A DNA stretch of 52,477 nt, from the NCBI GenBank assembly GCA_009746045.1, contig RPFO01001990.1, positions 1 through 52,477 of the forward strand. The letters are read 5' to 3'. Of this stretch, positions 28,627-40,277 are shown piece by piece. The notes beneath the pieces were generated by a model. That model saw only the letters and a program-made list of their open reading frames with translations. It made no database searches and was not told the DNA's origin. The stretch is from Mesostigma viride (Eukaryota > Streptophyta > Mesostigmatophyceae > Mesostigmatales > Mesostigmataceae). Both the position numbers and the translations under genes were made by a program. Every line of letters begins with the position of its first letter. The first letter of the stretch is position 1.

Positions 28627-28815
28627 ATGCTTGCTGCATTTCAATTAACAGTTCTTGCATTAATTGCAACATCTTTTCTAATGGTTATTGGCGTTCCTGT
28701 AATATTTGCTTCTCCAGAAGGTTGGGTAAAATCCAAGAATTTTGTTTTTTCTGGAGCTCTATTATGGATTAGTTTAGTATTTGCTGTAGGCATTCTAAAT
28801 TCTTTTGTTGTTTAA
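28627..28815 (+). CDS. psbZ: PsbZ (Ycf9), photosystem II subunit
   Basis: A 62-residue protein with two transmembrane helices (about 4-28 and 38-60) joined by the conserved [15 protein letters not shown]. PsbZ stabilises photosystem II-antenna supercomplexes. GAGGAG lies about 9 nt before the ATG. The order trnS(UGA)-psbZ-trnG(GCC) is widely conserved in green plastids, and here trnG is cut off. Single copy in the window. Confidence 0.97.
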   Translation: MLAAFQLTVLALIATSFLMVIGVPVIFASPEGWVKSKNFVFSGALLWISLVFAVGILNSFVV

Positions 28816-29143
28816 ATAACAACAATATTTTTAATATTAGAATATTATTTTAGTTTATTAAAATTATTTATTTGAAATAAATAAAATATATCTTAACTAT
28901 TATTATCTGATATTAAATAATTAAATCAAATTATCTAAGAACAGTTTTTAATAAAAACATAGACAAATAATTAAAAAATTTTTGTAAACAAAGATATAAT
29001 TCAAATTAGGAATTATATTAAATATTTCTTTCTTTTTTAGTCTAAAAAAAAGATAAAAATATATTTTTTTATGTATACTTACACTTAAATATTTGTTTAT
29101 TCATGAGTAATTTTTTGAATACTAGTTTTATGAAAAAAAAATT

Positions 29144-29175
<32 letters not shown>

Positions 29176-29268
29176 AATAATTGAATTCATTTCTTTATCA
29201 TCCTTTTTCTTTTCTCTTATTTGATTGACAAATTAATTATTCTGTGGAATAATTCTTTATAATTTAAT
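28816..29268. other. psbZ-trnG spacer with trinucleotide hairpin
   Basis: About 450 nt without a gene. A run of AAT repeats followed by ATT repeats (about 29141-29178) forms a long A/T hairpin, perhaps the psbZ 3' end. A promoter candidate follows near its right end. Confidence 0.5.
29225..29253 (+). promoter_or_regulatory. possible promoter for trnG
   Basis: TTGACA (29225-29230), a 17-nt spacer, then AATAAT (29248-29253), about 15 nt before the trnG start. A TATAAT lies at 29258 but is too far from the -35. Confidence 0.35.
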
Positions 29269-29297
29269 GCGGGTATAGCTCAGTGGCGTAACCTTGC
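29269..29297 (+). pseudogene. trnG-GCC: truncated tRNA-Gly (probably GCC), 5' part only
   Basis: GCGGGTATAGCTCAGTGGCG is the acceptor and D-arm start of plastid tRNA-Gly, in the expected place after psbZ. The sequence then breaks off and continues into TGCAATAACGGG, which is the context just before trnP in copies 1, 2 and 4. The gene is cut by a chimeric junction. The amino-acid assignment is inferred from context, since the anticodon is missing. Confidence 0.75.
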
Positions 29298-29302
29298 AAT
29301 AA

Positions 29303-29376
29303 CGGGATGTAACTCAGTTTGGTAGAGTGCGGCTTTTGGGAAGCCGACGTCGCAGGTTCGAATCCTGTCATCCCGA
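29303..29376 (+). tRNA. trnP-UGG: tRNA-Pro(UGG), copy 3
   Basis: Intact. It begins 6 nt after the junction with the trnG fragment, so its normal upstream DNA is missing. Confidence 0.95.
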
Positions 29377-29427
29377 AAGAATTTTTAGTATTTTATTATT
29401 TATTAATTGATAATTAACACATTTAAT

Positions 29428-29500
29428 GCGTCCTTAGTTCAGTTGGTAGAACGCAGGTCTCCAAAACCTGATGTCGTAGGTTCAAGTCCTACAGGGCGTG
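29428..29500 (+). tRNA. trnW-CCA: tRNA-Trp(CCA), copy 3
   Basis: Intact and identical to copy 1. Confidence 0.96.
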
Positions 29501-29546
29501 TTTTTATTTTTGTATAATTTTGACAATATATAAAAAAAATATATGT

Positions 29547-30695
29547 ATGTATTTTCAAAACATTGATGCTTTAATATTTTCTAAATTATTAGACACTTTA
29601 TTAAATATTTTTTTTCTTCTTTTTTTTCTGGTTTTAGGCGCAGAGTTTACTTTATATATAATAAATGTTTATTTTCCTAATTTATTACTTTATGGAAATG
29701 CATTAGGAATTAAATTTGTTTTATCGATATTAGGTTCTTTAATTGCTTTTCCTATTGGACTTGTTTTTCAAAATAATTATAAAAATTTTTTAAATTATAT
29801 TAATAATTTCACAGTAGATATATTTTTTACTAGTTTATTAAGTATTATAGGTGCCTTATTTATTGCTAATTTATATTTTAGTTTTTTAGATATTAGTTCT
29901 ATTCTAAAAGAATTTTTATTTATTAAATATCTTTTACGTTTATTAATACAAACTATACTTTGTTATTCTGGATTTATTTTAGTCACTTTTCATAGTGATT
30001 ATTTATTAAATATACTCGTGCCAGAAATGGCAGAAGCTATATTTTCTTATAACAAGATAGTAAGACCTTCTATTACACGTGTACTTCATACAAGTTATAT
30101 TATTAATCATAATATAATAGCCATTTTTCAAAGTCAATTTGTAGAAGGATTGGTTTTAATTCCTAAATCAACTATTCAGGAATTACAAATATTAAATAAT
30201 AGCAAAAATTTTAAGGATAAATATTTAGGTCGTCTTGGTTTTTCGAGATTAAATGAATTGAAATATAATTATTTTGATCAAATCATTTTAGAATCATCTT
30301 TAACAAATTGTCATGAAAATGTATTATTTAAATATAATAAAACATATAATAATGAACAACAAAATATTGTATTGATGAGTAGTTGTTCAAATAACATCAA
30401 AGAATCTAATATTTCACAATTATTAATAAGTAATTTATTTCCATTAATTATCAATATAAACAAATTAATTGAATTATTAAAATTACCTTATTTGTCAGGA
30501 GAAAGTTTTTATTTACAAATAGTCAGAAAAGGTAAAAGATTAGGACAAGGTATTGGTTATTTAGAAGATGGCACTATGGTTATTGTAAATGCAGGTTCTA
30601 AATATATTGGTCAAAAAATTAAAGTAATTGTCAAAAAGGTATGGCAAAAATCTACAGGCAAAATTTTATTTACACAACCTATCAAAAATAGTTAA
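29547..30695 (+). CDS. ycf81: Ycf81 PIN/TRAM protein, copy 3
   Basis: Intact 382-residue protein identical to copy 1. Confidence 0.82.
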   Translation: MYFQNIDALIFSKLLDTLLNIFFLLFFLVLGAEFTLYIINVYFPNLLLYGNALGIKFVLSILGSLIAFPIGLVFQNNYKNFLNYINNFTVDIFFTSLLSIIGALFIANLYFSFLDISSILKEFLFIKYLLRLLIQTILCYSGFILVTFHSDYLLNILVPEMAEAIFSYNKIVRPSITRVLHTSYIINHNIIAIFQSQFVEGLVLIPKSTIQELQILNNSKNFKDKYLGRLGFSRLNELKYNYFDQIILESSLTNCHENVLFKYNKTYNNEQQNIVLMSSCSNNIKESNISQLLISNLFPLIININKLIELLKLPYLSGESFYLQIVRKGKRLGQGIGYLEDGTMVIVNAGSKYIGQKIKVIVKKVWQKSTGKILFTQPIKNS

Positions 30696-30877
30696 TATAT
30701 AAAAAGAAAATTGTTCTTATTAATAAAATAAAAAATGTTTTTTTATTAACTATTTGATTTATTATAAATAAGTAATATTTGTAATAAAATATATTTTTTA
30801 ATAGAAATATTATTAGACCCTAAGAATCATATTTATGATTTCTATGGAAAAAATTAACTTTATAATAATGAATTATT

Positions 30878-31246
30878 ATGCCTACTATTCAACAATTAAT
30901 AAGATCAGAAAGAAAACGAGTTTATAATAAAACTAAATCTCCTGCTTTAAAAGCATGTCCTCAAAGAAGAGGTGTTTGTACTAGAGTGTATACTACTACT
31001 CCTAAAAAACCAAATTCTGCTTTACGTAAAGTTGCACGTGTACGTTTAACTTCTGGTTTTGAAGTAACAGCTTATATCCCTGGAATTGGACATAATTTAC
31101 AAGAACATTCTGTCGTTTTAATACGAGGAGGAAGAGTAAAAGATTTACCAGGAGTACGTTATCATATTATTCGAGGTATTTTAGATACAGCTGGAGTGAA
31201 AGATCGTGCTCAAAGTCGTTCAAAATATGGTGTTAAACGTAGTTAA
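30878..31246 (+). CDS. rps12: Ribosomal protein uS12, copy 3
   Basis: Intact and identical to copy 1. Confidence 0.97.
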   Translation: MPTIQQLIRSERKRVYNKTKSPALKACPQRRGVCTRVYTTTPKKPNSALRKVARVRLTSGFEVTAYIPGIGHNLQEHSVVLIRGGRVKDLPGVRYHIIRGILDTAGVKDRAQSRSKYGVKRS

Positions 31247-31287
31247 AAAATAATTTTCTAGATAAATAAATAAATAAATAAATAAAT

Positions 31288-31758
31288 ATGTCTCGTAGAA
31301 GTACTCCAAAAAAAAGAATAATTGATTCTGATCCAATTTATAGAAGTAGATTGGTTACAATGTTGATTAGTCATATTTTAAAAGAAGGAAAAAAATCTTT
31401 AGCTCAAAAAATATTTTATCAAGCTATGAAAAATATTGAAGAGAAAACAGAAAAAGATCCTTTAAAAGTTTTGCAACAAGCTGTGCTCAATGCGACTCCA
31501 CTAGTTGAAGTGAAAGCAAGACGTTTAGGTGGATCTACATATCAAGTTCCTAGAGAAGTGAAAGCAGAACGTGGAACTGCTTTAGCACTACGTTGGTTAT
31601 TATCATCTGCAAGACAAAGACCTGGCAGAAATATGGTAGCGAAATTAACTAATGAAATTGTTGATGCTGCAAATGAAACCGGTAATGCTATTCGTAAAAG
31701 AGAAGAAACACATAGAATGGCAGAAGCTAATAAAGCTTTTTCTCATTATCGTTTTTAG
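31288..31758 (+). CDS. rps7: Ribosomal protein uS7, copy 3
   Basis: Intact and identical to copy 1, with the TAAA-repeat leader. Confidence 0.97.
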   Translation: MSRRSTPKKRIIDSDPIYRSRLVTMLISHILKEGKKSLAQKIFYQAMKNIEEKTEKDPLKVLQQAVLNATPLVEVKARRLGGSTYQVPREVKAERGTALALRWLLSSARQRPGRNMVAKLTNEIVDAANETGNAIRKREETHRMAEANKAFSHYRF

Positions 31759-31943
31759 AAAATAAAACAATATCCGACATTATTTCTAATCTATTTAATC
31801 ATTAGAAATGATATGATGTTATTTTAGACGTGAATATTTAAAATAAATACCGATAGGTTAATAAGATTTATATTCATAAAAATATCTTTTTATAACAACC
31901 GAAATTAAATTATATCAATGATAAAAGAAAAGGAAGTGTATTT

Positions 31944-33176
31944 ATGGCACGTGAAAAATTTGAACGCAAAAAACCACATATTAATATTGGAACCATTGGA
32001 CATGTAGATCATGGAAAAACTACTTTAACTGCTGCTATAACAATGGCTTTAGCAGTTGGTACAGGCAAATCTGGTAAGAGATATGATGAAATTGATGCTG
32101 CTCCTGAAGAAAAAGCAAGAGGTATTACTATTAATACCGCTCATGTAGAATATGAGACTGAAACTCGTCATTATGCACATGTGGATTGTCCAGGTCATGC
32201 TGACTATGTAAAAAATATGATTACTGGTGCTGCTCAGATGGATGGCGCGATACTGGTTGTTTCTGGAGCAGATGGTCCAATGCCACAAACTAAAGAACAT
32301 ATCTTATTGGCGAAACAAGTAGGTGTTCCTAATATGGTAGTTTTTTTAAATAAAGAAGATCAAGTAGATGATCCAGAATTATTAGAACTTGTGGAATTAG
32401 AAGTACGTGAAACTTTAAATTCTTATGATTTTCCAGGAGATGAAATTCCAGTAGTTGCAGGTTCTGCTTTAATGGCATTAGAAGCATTAACCCAAGATTC
32501 TAAACTTGCTAGAGGCAGTAATCCATGGGTTGATAAAATTTATGCTTTAATGGATCAAGTTGATAAATATATTCCAACTCCTCAAAGAGATACTGATAAG
32601 CCATTTTTAATGGCTATAGAAGATGTGTTTTCTATCACAGGTAGAGGAACTGTAGCAACTGGAAGAGTAGAAAGAGGTAAAGTTGTAGTTGGAGAAAACG
32701 TAGATATTGTTGGTCTAGCAAATATACCACAAAATACTACAGTAACTGGCTTAGAAATGTTTCAAAAAACTTTAGAAGAAAGTGTCGCTGGAGATAATGT
32801 TGGTGTTTTGTTAAGAGGTATTCAAAAAGATCAAGTAGAACGTGGTATGGTTTTAGCTAAACCGAACACAATTAAACCTCATATACGTTTTGAGTCTGAA
32901 GTTTATGTATTAGCTAAAGAAGAAGGTGGACGTCATACTCCTTTTTTTCCAGGTTACAGACCTCAATTTTATGTAAGAACTACAGATGTGACTGGCAAAA
33001 TTGATTCTTTTAAAGCAGATGATGGTTCTGACACACAAATGGTTATGCCAGGCGATCGTGTTAAAATGGTAGTATCTTTAATTCAACCAATTGCAATTGA
33101 AAAAGGTATGCGTTTTGCTATTAGAGAAGGTGGTCGTACTGTAGGTGCAGGAATTGTATCTGAAATCTTAGAATAA
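31944..33176 (+). CDS. tufA: Elongation factor Tu, copy 3
   Basis: Intact and identical to copy 1. The CATTT hairpin follows at 33187-33241. Confidence 0.98.
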   Translation: MAREKFERKKPHINIGTIGHVDHGKTTLTAAITMALAVGTGKSGKRYDEIDAAPEEKARGITINTAHVEYETETRHYAHVDCPGHADYVKNMITGAAQMDGAILVVSGADGPMPQTKEHILLAKQVGVPNMVVFLNKEDQVDDPELLELVELEVRETLNSYDFPGDEIPVVAGSALMALEALTQDSKLARGSNPWVDKIYALMDQVDKYIPTPQRDTDKPFLMAIEDVFSITGRGTVATGRVERGKVVVGENVDIVGLANIPQNTTVTGLEMFQKTLEESVAGDNVGVLLRGIQKDQVERGMVLAKPNTIKPHIRFESEVYVLAKEEGGRHTPFFPGYRPQFYVRTTDVTGKIDSFKADDGSDTQMVMPGDRVKMVVSLIQPIAIEKGMRFAIREGGRTVGAGIVSEILE

Positions 33177-33335
33177 TTAAATTGTCTTTTCATTTCATTT
33201 CATTTTAGTTTAGTTTAGATTGAAATGAAATGAAATGAAAATCAAATTCTGTTTCTAGAAAAACAAATAAAATTTTAAAACTCAAAGTTTTCTCTTTTTA
33301 TTTTAAATAAGTCAATAGAATAAAATAATGAATTT

Positions 33336-33695
33336 ATGAATAGAAATCAAATTCTTCAAAACATAGAAGCTAATCAAATAAAAGCAAATTTGCCTAATAT
33401 TTATGTGGGTGATTATGTAAAAGTAGGTCTTCTTATTCAAGAAGGTAATAAAGAACGTGTACAACCTTATGAAGGTGTAGTTATTGCAAAACATAATTCT
33501 GCAAGCAATAGCACTATTACAGTTCGTAAAATGTTTCAAGGGATTGGTGTAGAACGTATTTTTTTAATACATTCACCAAGAATAACTAGTATTGAAGTTA
33601 TTTCCAATTCTAAAGTAAGAAGAGCTAAACTGTATTATTTAAGAGAACGTATAGGAAAAGCAACACGTTTGAAACAAAAATTTAGTAAAGTTTAA
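33336..33695 (+). CDS. rpl19: Ribosomal protein bL19, copy 3
   Basis: Intact and identical to copy 1. Confidence 0.96.
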   Translation: MNRNQILQNIEANQIKANLPNIYVGDYVKVGLLIQEGNKERVQPYEGVVIAKHNSASNSTITVRKMFQGIGVERIFLIHSPRITSIEVISNSKVRRAKLYYLRERIGKATRLKQKFSKV

Positions 33696-33752
33696 TTCGG
33701 CAAATTTACATAATTAACATAGTTTCCACATATTTATCTAAAATTAAATACA

Positions 33753-34316
33753 ATGATTAATTTTTCTACTAATTCTGATTTAATTCTACGTGAATCAGTT
33801 GTAGGTTCACGTCGAATCAGTAATTATTGGTGGGCATCTGTTGTTTTGTTAGGCGCATCTGGATTTTTAATAGTAGGTATTTCAAGTTATCTACAGTATG
33901 ATTTAGTTCCTTTTTTATCTGCCAAAAATATAGTTTTTGTGCCACAAGGTCTAGTTATGTGTTTTTATGGATCTGCTGGCATACTTCTTAGTATATATTT
34001 ATGGTTGACAATTTTTTGGAATGTCGGTGAAGGATATAATGAATTTGATAAAGTAAATGGTTTAGTACGTATATTTAGATGGGGCTATCCAGGAAAAGAT
34101 CGTCGCATTAATATTGTCTATGATATAAAAGATATACAAGCTATTAGAGTAGAAATCAAAGAAGGTATTAATCCTCGTCGTGTTATTTATTTAAAAATAA
34201 AAGGAACACGTGATATGCCATTAACACGTATAGGACAACCTTTGACATTGGCTGAGATAGAAGAACAAGCTGCTAGATTGGCTCGTTTCTTACAAGTGAA
34301 TATTGAAGGTATATAA
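33753..34316 (+). CDS. ycf4: Ycf4, copy 3
   Basis: Intact and identical to copy 1. Confidence 0.96.
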   Translation: MINFSTNSDLILRESVVGSRRISNYWWASVVLLGASGFLIVGISSYLQYDLVPFLSAKNIVFVPQGLVMCFYGSAGILLSIYLWLTIFWNVGEGYNEFDKVNGLVRIFRWGYPGKDRRINIVYDIKDIQAIRVEIKEGINPRRVIYLKIKGTRDMPLTRIGQPLTLAEIEEQAARLARFLQVNIEGI

Positions 34317-34578
34317 GTTCTATCTTTACATAGAATTTAATCAATTGAATAATATGTTAGGTTTCTATATAAGAAAAAATGTCATTTATTGAAGAAATAT
34401 TTTCTTTTTTTTATATTACTGACATATTAGAAAACTGAAGTTAAAAATAAACAATTTGTTTCATTTAGTCTATTTATTAGGATTTCTATGATTAATAATC
34501 AAGAATCATTAAGAAGCCAAACATTTTTTTGTATTAAATATATAATTCATTGTCTTTTTTTTTATTTTAATATATCAA

Positions 34579-35196
34579 TTGCTTAATTTTTTAGTTTTAC
34601 GACCTTATGCAGAATATTTGTGGAATCATTATCAAACAGATGTTTTTTTGAATTCTTCTCAAGAAGAACGCATTTTTGCAAAATTACAAAATTTTGAAGA
34701 AGAAATGCAATTTGATATGTTGATTAGCTATACATATCCATTAAACCCACAAGTATTACATAAAGAAATGGAAGAAAAAGCTTTTGAATTAGCACATATG
34801 TCTAATAACGAAAGTATTAATTCTATTGCTCATGTTTTTACTGATTTGTTAATAGCTTTTTTAATTTTTTGTTTATTAATAAATGCTAAAAAAGAAATCG
34901 CTATTATTCAAACTTATATTGATCAATATATATATAGTTTGACAGATGCAAAGAAATCATTTTTTCTAATTCTTTTCACTGATATTTTTGTCGGATTTCA
35001 CTCATCTCATGGTTGGAAAATATTAATTGAATTATGTCTTACACATTTAGGATTGCCAGAAAATAAAGGTTTTATTTTTTTGTTCGTGGCGACTTTTCCT
35101 GTGATATTAGATACTTTATTCAAATATTGGATTTTTCTATATTTAAATAGAATTTCTCCTTCAGCAGTTGCTACATTTAATAATATGAATGAATAA
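34579..35196 (+). CDS. cemA: CemA, copy 3 (5' end uncertain)
   Basis: The frame is readable only from a later TTG (34579) because the T-run at the 5' end has nine T's here instead of ten. The probable true start is the ATG at 34488, which has AGGA upstream and is again out of frame by one base. Confidence 0.87.
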   Translation: MLNFLVLRPYAEYLWNHYQTDVFLNSSQEERIFAKLQNFEEEMQFDMLISYTYPLNPQVLHKEMEEKAFELAHMSNNESINSIAHVFTDLLIAFLIFCLLINAKKEIAIIQTYIDQYIYSLTDAKKSFFLILFTDIFVGFHSSHGWKILIELCLTHLGLPENKGFIFLFVATFPVILDTLFKYWIFLYLNRISPSAVATFNNMNE

Positions 35197-35282
35197 ATAT
35201 TAAAACAAAAAAATTAATTTAACATTTTTTCTAGTTACAATTATTTTATAAAGAAAATTTAGATTAACAATTATGTCTAATA

Positions 35283-36224
35283 ATGCAAAACATGTTTTCA
35301 TTTTTATCAAATAAAAAAATTATAGCTTTATTCCTTATCATTGGCACAATATTTATGCCTTTGTCTTCTGAAGCTTATCCAATTTTTGCACAGCAAAATT
35401 ATGCTTCTCCAAGAGAAGCAACTGGCAGAATTGTATGTGCTAATTGTCATTTGGCTAAAAAACCAGTAGACATTGAAGTTCCTCAAGCAGTTCTACCTGA
35501 TACTGTTTTTGAAGCTGTTGTAAAAATACCATATGATACACAAGTTCAGCAGGTTTTAGGCAATGGCAAAAAAGGACCTCTTAATGTAGGTGCTGTTTTA
35601 ATTTTACCTGAAGGTTTCAAACTAGCTCCTCAAGATAGAATTCCTGAAGAGATGAAAAGTAAAATTAGCAATTTATATTTTCAACCTTATAATGCAGCAA
35701 ATGAAAATATTCTTGTTATTGGTCCTATTCCAGGTGATAAAAATAGAGAAATTGTTTTTCCTATTTTATCTCCTGATCCAGCGAAAGATAAAGGAACATA
35801 TTTCATTAAATACCCTATTAGTGTAGGTGCAAATAGAGGAAGAGGTCAAGTGTATCCGGATGGTAGTAAAAGTAATAATACTGTATACAATGCTTCTGTC
35901 AGTGGAACAATTACAGATATTATTAAAGAGAAAAAAGCTTACAAAATTTCTATAGAAACTAAAGATGGCACTGTTGTTGATACAGTACCTGTAGGACCAG
36001 AATTAATTGTAGCTAAAGGTGATACTGTTGTTACTGGACAACCTATTACTGATAATCCAAATGTAGGTGGTTTTGGACAAATGGATACAGAAGTAGTATT
36101 ACAAAATCCAGTTCGTATTAAATGGTTAATAGCATTTTTGATTCTTTCTACTTTAGGACAAGTATTCTTAGTCTTGAAAAAGAAACAATTTGAAAGAGTA
36201 CAAATTGCAGAATCTAATTTCTAG
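35283..36224 (+). CDS. petA: Cytochrome f, copy 3
   Basis: Intact 313-residue precursor identical to copy 1. Confidence 0.98.
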   Translation: MQNMFSFLSNKKIIALFLIIGTIFMPLSSEAYPIFAQQNYASPREATGRIVCANCHLAKKPVDIEVPQAVLPDTVFEAVVKIPYDTQVQQVLGNGKKGPLNVGAVLILPEGFKLAPQDRIPEEMKSKISNLYFQPYNAANENILVIGPIPGDKNREIVFPILSPDPAKDKGTYFIKYPISVGANRGRGQVYPDGSKSNNTVYNASVSGTITDIIKEKKAYKISIETKDGTVVDTVPVGPELIVAKGDTVVTGQPITDNPNVGGFGQMDTEVVLQNPVRIKWLIAFLILSTLGQVFLVLKKKQFERVQIAESNF

Positions 36225-36355
36225 AATTAACTCATTTTCTTAATTCTTATTGTATTGAAAAGAATATTATAAATAAGTGATCTTCTTTTCAATACACATA
36301 ACTTAAGTGTTTGATTCATATCTTATGACGATAAGTGTGAAATTAATTTGATGTA

Positions 36356-36859
36356 ATGATATGTAAAAATTCAATTGTAACTTCTTCTTCTAAATTATTC
36401 TACAAAATGTTTTTTATTGCTATTTCTATAGAAATACTTGAATATAATTATATATATCCATTATGCATTGAAATAGCTCAACATTCTGGCAATATAAAAA
36501 TAGCTTTATGTCTAAAAGAGATATTACAAAAGAAAAAATATAATTTGATTTTGCTAAAAATCGCTTCTATAGTTATAAGCAATTTTTTATCAACTAATAC
36601 ATATTCTTTTATTTATACACCATATGATGTTGAAATCTTGTTTTCTAATTTATTATTAGAGAAATATGAAAAAGACAAAGAAATGTCTTATATGATAGAT
36701 GTTTTTACAAAATTAAGTCATTTAAAACAAAATATAATTTATCCTTATTTATTTAATCAATTAAAACATGATTGTAATAAAAAACATATATTTCTTTTGT
36801 TAAAAAAAATTGATTATACGGATATATCTACGTTCACACACTCAATTTTTATAAAATAG
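36356..36859 (+). CDS. orf167, copy 3
   Basis: Intact and identical to copies 1 and 2. The product is not recognised. Confidence 0.65.
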   Translation: MICKNSIVTSSSKLFYKMFFIAISIEILEYNYIYPLCIEIAQHSGNIKIALCLKEILQKKKYNLILLKIASIVISNFLSTNTYSFIYTPYDVEILFSNLLLEKYEKDKEMSYMIDVFTKLSHLKQNIIYPYLFNQLKHDCNKKHIFLLLKKIDYTDISTFTHSIFIK

Positions 36860-37085
36860 AGATTTAATTTCTGTTTTTAAGATGTCAATGACTTTCTTTA
36901 TCTTTTATTGTCTGAATAATTACATGTTTAGTATACAAATAATTATTTCAAAATATTTTATTTATTTTTTGCATGCAAACATGATTACATAGCATTATAT
37001 AGAAAGTATTTTTAGCAATACTTTTGTACAAATAAAGATCTTTGTATACTAGTTTTATAGTCTTATATTTAATAGGAGATTATTC

Positions 37086-37181
37086 ATGTTCACAGTTGTA
37101 AGTTATTTAGGTATATTAGCTGCGTTTGCTCTAGTTACTATTGGTATTTTTTTAGTATTAAGAACAATACAATTAATTTAA
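37086..37181 (+). CDS. petL: PetL, copy 3
   Basis: Intact 31-residue protein with AGGAG upstream. Confidence 0.93.
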   Translation: MFTVVSYLGILAAFALVTIGIFLVLRTIQLI

Positions 37182-37305
37182 AACATATATTTGTTTATTT
37201 GTCTAAAAGATATAACATATATAGTCTAAACTATTAATTATTTTTTTTACTATATATGACATTTTAAATAAAAACGGAAACTCAATTTTTTATTTTTACA
37301 AATTT

Positions 37306-37419
37306 ATGGTTGAATCTCTTTTGTCTGGAATTGTATTAGGTATGATTCCTATTACTTTAGCAGGATTATTTGTTACAGCTTATTTACAGTATAGACGTGG
37401 TGATCAATTAAAAATATAA
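37306..37419 (+). CDS. petG: PetG, copy 3
   Basis: Intact 37-residue protein identical to copy 1. Confidence 0.96.
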   Translation: MVESLLSGIVLGMIPITLAGLFVTAYLQYRRGDQLKI

Positions 37420-37542
37420 TTTGATCATTTTCTAATGATCAAATTATATTTTTAAGATTTTTCAAAACTTTTTAAAAATATTGATTTTATTACTAAATAA
37501 AAAAGATGATGGAGTATTTCAGAATACTCCATCATCTTTTTT
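37410..37542. terminator. double hairpin between petG and ycf65 (copy 3)
   Basis: Two 20-bp hairpins at 37410-37453 and 37499-37542, as in copy 1. Confidence 0.7.
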
Positions 37543-37765
37543 TATTTTTATATAGTATTAAAAAAATATTTTATATTTTTAATAAATATTTACTATCTAT
37601 TTTTGAAAATAATAATAAATTTATTTCTTTTTTTTGATTCATTTCTATTTTTTTTAATAATCAGAAAATTATATTTAGTTTAAATTTTGCAATTTTTTGA
37701 CATGAATACAAAAAGCTATTATTTGAATAGTTATGAAATAAATTTTTTAATATTTTAATGTATAA

Positions 37766-38086
37766 CTAATTTTCATAAAGACAATTAGCAAATTTATCAG
37801 TGAATATGCAATTAGGAAATTTTGCTTGAGCTTCTGACAATGAAGGTTTTTTTTCATCTTCTTGCCAATAATTAATTACATCTGTCGTTTGATTAAGTAA
37901 TGCAATAGATTCATCATAAGAGATCCATGGCTTATTAGCTAAAGCATCTTTTAATTCTTCCCATGCATCTTTACGAGGCCAGAAAAAATATTCAGTGATA
38001 GGACTATTTCCTCTATTTGTGACTTGATCTACTGTTACAGCTAAATTTTTTTCTAACCAAAGAAATTTAAGTACAAATTTCTGCAA
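37766..38086 (-). CDS. ycf65: Ycf65 / PSRP-3, copy 3 (TTG start)
   Basis: Intact and identical to copy 1. The frame extends upstream to an ATG at 38137, but the TTG behind AAGGAGG is preferred. Confidence 0.9.
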   Translation of the reverse strand: MQKFVLKFLWLEKNLAVTVDQVTNRGNSPITEYFFWPRKDAWEELKDALANKPWISYDESIALLNQTTDVINYWQEDEKKPSLSEAQAKFPNCIFTDKFANCLYEN

Positions 38087-38292
38087 CGGATACCTCCTTT
38101 TTACTGTAGATGAATTTTGTTTTATAAAAATATTCATCTATATCTGTATAATATATTTTTTTAGAGAAAATATATTTTCTATACTAAAAAATATATTTTA
38201 AATTATTAGACAATTGAATCCAACTATGTATATAAAGAATATATTAAAAAATTTATGTATGGAATACATTTATGATAACATGCGTTGCATAA

Positions 38293-38366
38293 GGAGGCAT
38301 AGCTCAGTTGGTTAGAGCGCTATGTTGACATCGTAGAGGTCACTGGTTCGAATCCAGTTGTCTCCA
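38293..38366 (+). tRNA. trnV-GAC: tRNA-Val(GAC), copy 3
   Basis: Intact and identical to copy 1. Confidence 0.94.
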
Positions 38367-38421
38367 AATGTTTTTAAAATATATAAAATAAAATAAAATA
38401 AATAAATTTTTTATTATATTA

Positions 38422-38494
38422 TACCCCCAGGGGAATTCGAATCCCCGTTACCTCCGTGAAAGGGAGATGTCCTAGGCCTCTAAACGATGGGGGC
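38422..38494 (-). tRNA. trnE-UUC: tRNA-Glu(UUC), copy 3
   Basis: Intact, with the same TTGACA-17-TATCAT promoter upstream on this strand. Confidence 0.97.
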
Positions 38495-38708
38495 TTTTCA
38501 CGTTCAATATGATAATAAATTTGATAATTTGTGTCAACACTTTCTATTCGAAATAACGACATTTTATAAATAAAGAATAGAAAATAAAAATTTTTCCCAA
38601 CACTTGTTTTTTTATTTACACAGTCTAGAAAAAATTTTAAAGATCAATTTTTTTTATTCATTATAAACTAATCTATATATTTCATCAAAAGTTTTGGAGT
38701 TAATCGAT

Positions 38709-39755
38709 GTGAGTATTTTAATAGACAATATTTCAAAAAAATTTGGCAATTTTCAAGCACTGAATCATATTAATTTGGAAATTAAAAGTGGATCTATAAT
38801 TGCCTTGTTGGGCCCCTCTGGTTCTGGTAAGTCTACATTATTAAGAATAATAGCTGGATTAGATACGCCAGATGAAGGGACAATTTGGATATCTGGCAAA
38901 AATGCTAGTGGTTATTCTATACAGTCACGTAATATAGGTTTTGTATTTCAAAATTATGCTTTATTTAAAAATATGACTGTATACGATAATATTGCATTTG
39001 GATTAGAATTACGTCGTATTTCATTTAATGATATATCTAGAAAAGTTAATAAATTATTAGAATTAGTTCAATTACAAAATCTTGGACATAGATATCCTGC
39101 TCAACTTTCAGGAGGTCAACGTCAACGTATAGCTTTAGCAAGAGCTTTAGCTATAGAACCCAAAGTTTTGTTGCTTGATGAACCATTTGGTGCTTTAGAT
39201 GCAAGAGTCAGAAAAAATTTAAGAGCATGGTTAAGAGATTTACACAATAAATTTTCCATAACTACTATTATTGTCACACATGATCAACAAGAAGCTATGG
39301 AAATTGCAGATGAAATTGTTGTATTTAATTCTGGTCGTATTGAACAAATTGGTAAGCCGCAAGATATTTATGATCAACCTGCAACTCCATTTGTGTTTAG
39401 CCTTTTAGGTTATGTTAATAAAATTTCTTTTGATAATGAAATAGCAAATTTTCTTTTATCTTCTTTTCCAGAAAAACAATCTGTTTTGATGCAAGAAAAA
39501 CAATTTTATATAAGACCACATCAAATTGTTATTAGTAAACAATCAAATGAATCTAATTATTCAGCAAAAATTGAAAATTTACTTTATATTGGTAATTGGA
39601 TACATTTAGATATATATGTTGCTTCTTTCAATGTTAATTTAAAAGTACACGTAAGTCCTAAAGAATTTGATAATCTTCAGCTTAAATCTTTTCAAGAAAA
39701 TATATATGTAAGTTTACGTTCAAAAGGTAAAGAACCTATTAGATTCTTAGAATAA
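38709..39755 (+). CDS. cysA: CysA, copy 3
   Basis: Intact and identical to copy 1, with the GTG start and overlapping ATG-TGA. Confidence 0.95.
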   Translation: MSILIDNISKKFGNFQALNHINLEIKSGSIIALLGPSGSGKSTLLRIIAGLDTPDEGTIWISGKNASGYSIQSRNIGFVFQNYALFKNMTVYDNIAFGLELRRISFNDISRKVNKLLELVQLQNLGHRYPAQLSGGQRQRIALARALAIEPKVLLLDEPFGALDARVRKNLRAWLRDLHNKFSITTIIVTHDQQEAMEIADEIVVFNSGRIEQIGKPQDIYDQPATPFVFSLLGYVNKISFDNEIANFLLSSFPEKQSVLMQEKQFYIRPHQIVISKQSNESNYSAKIENLLYIGNWIHLDIYVASFNVNLKVHVSPKEFDNLQLKSFQENIYVSLRSKGKEPIRFLE

Positions 39756-39867
39756 GTATTATATAATTTAAATATTTGATATTAATTTTTTCAATTTACA
39801 TATTTAATAGATTTAATTAAATCAGAAACTAAATATGAATTGAATTTTTTTGATCATTTTTTTAATT

Positions 39868-39939
39868 AGCCCTTAACGAGAATTGAACTCGTGACCTTCT
39901 CCTTACCAAGGAGATGCTCTACCACTGAGCTATAAGGGC
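39868..39939 (-). tRNA. trnT-GGU: tRNA-Thr(GGU), copy 3
   Basis: Intact 72-nt tRNA. It confirms the sequence corrupted in copy 1. Confidence 0.95.
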
Positions 39940-39968
39940 TTTTTATATATTCAAAATATAATGAAAAA

Positions 39969-40050
39969 TGGGCCGAGCTGGATTCGAACCAGCGTAGGCG
40001 TAGCCAACGGATTTACAATCCGCCCCCATTAGCCACTCGGGCATCGACCC
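39969..40050 (-). tRNA. trnY-GUA: tRNA-Tyr(GUA), copy 3
   Basis: An 82-nt class II tRNA. Acceptor GGGTCGA/TCGGCCC, anticodon stem-loop CGGATTGTAAATCCG with anticodon GTA, a long variable arm (TTGGCTACGCCTAC), and discriminator A. It lies 29 nt from trnT on the same strand. The 16 nt of variable-arm and T-arm edge are strongly self-complementary. Confidence 0.96.
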
Positions 40051-40277
40051 TTTTTTTTTCTATAGAAAATTCTATACCACTAAATAATATGCTATTTTTT
40101 GTATAATCAAATATATTTTTTATTATACAAATTGCTTATGCTTAAGACTATCATAGATAATTTATTCACACAAGTCATTTTTAATAATAATTAATTGCTC
40201 TATTATTTTTTTATAAAAATTAAGTTTGTTTTTTAAAAAATAATTTTTTTAAAATATACAAAAAAATAATTACTATT

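Noticed and set aside
29141-29178. AAT/ATT repeat run considered as a CRISPR-like or satellite array
   Set aside because: It is a simple A/T microsatellite forming one hairpin, without spacers or unit structure.
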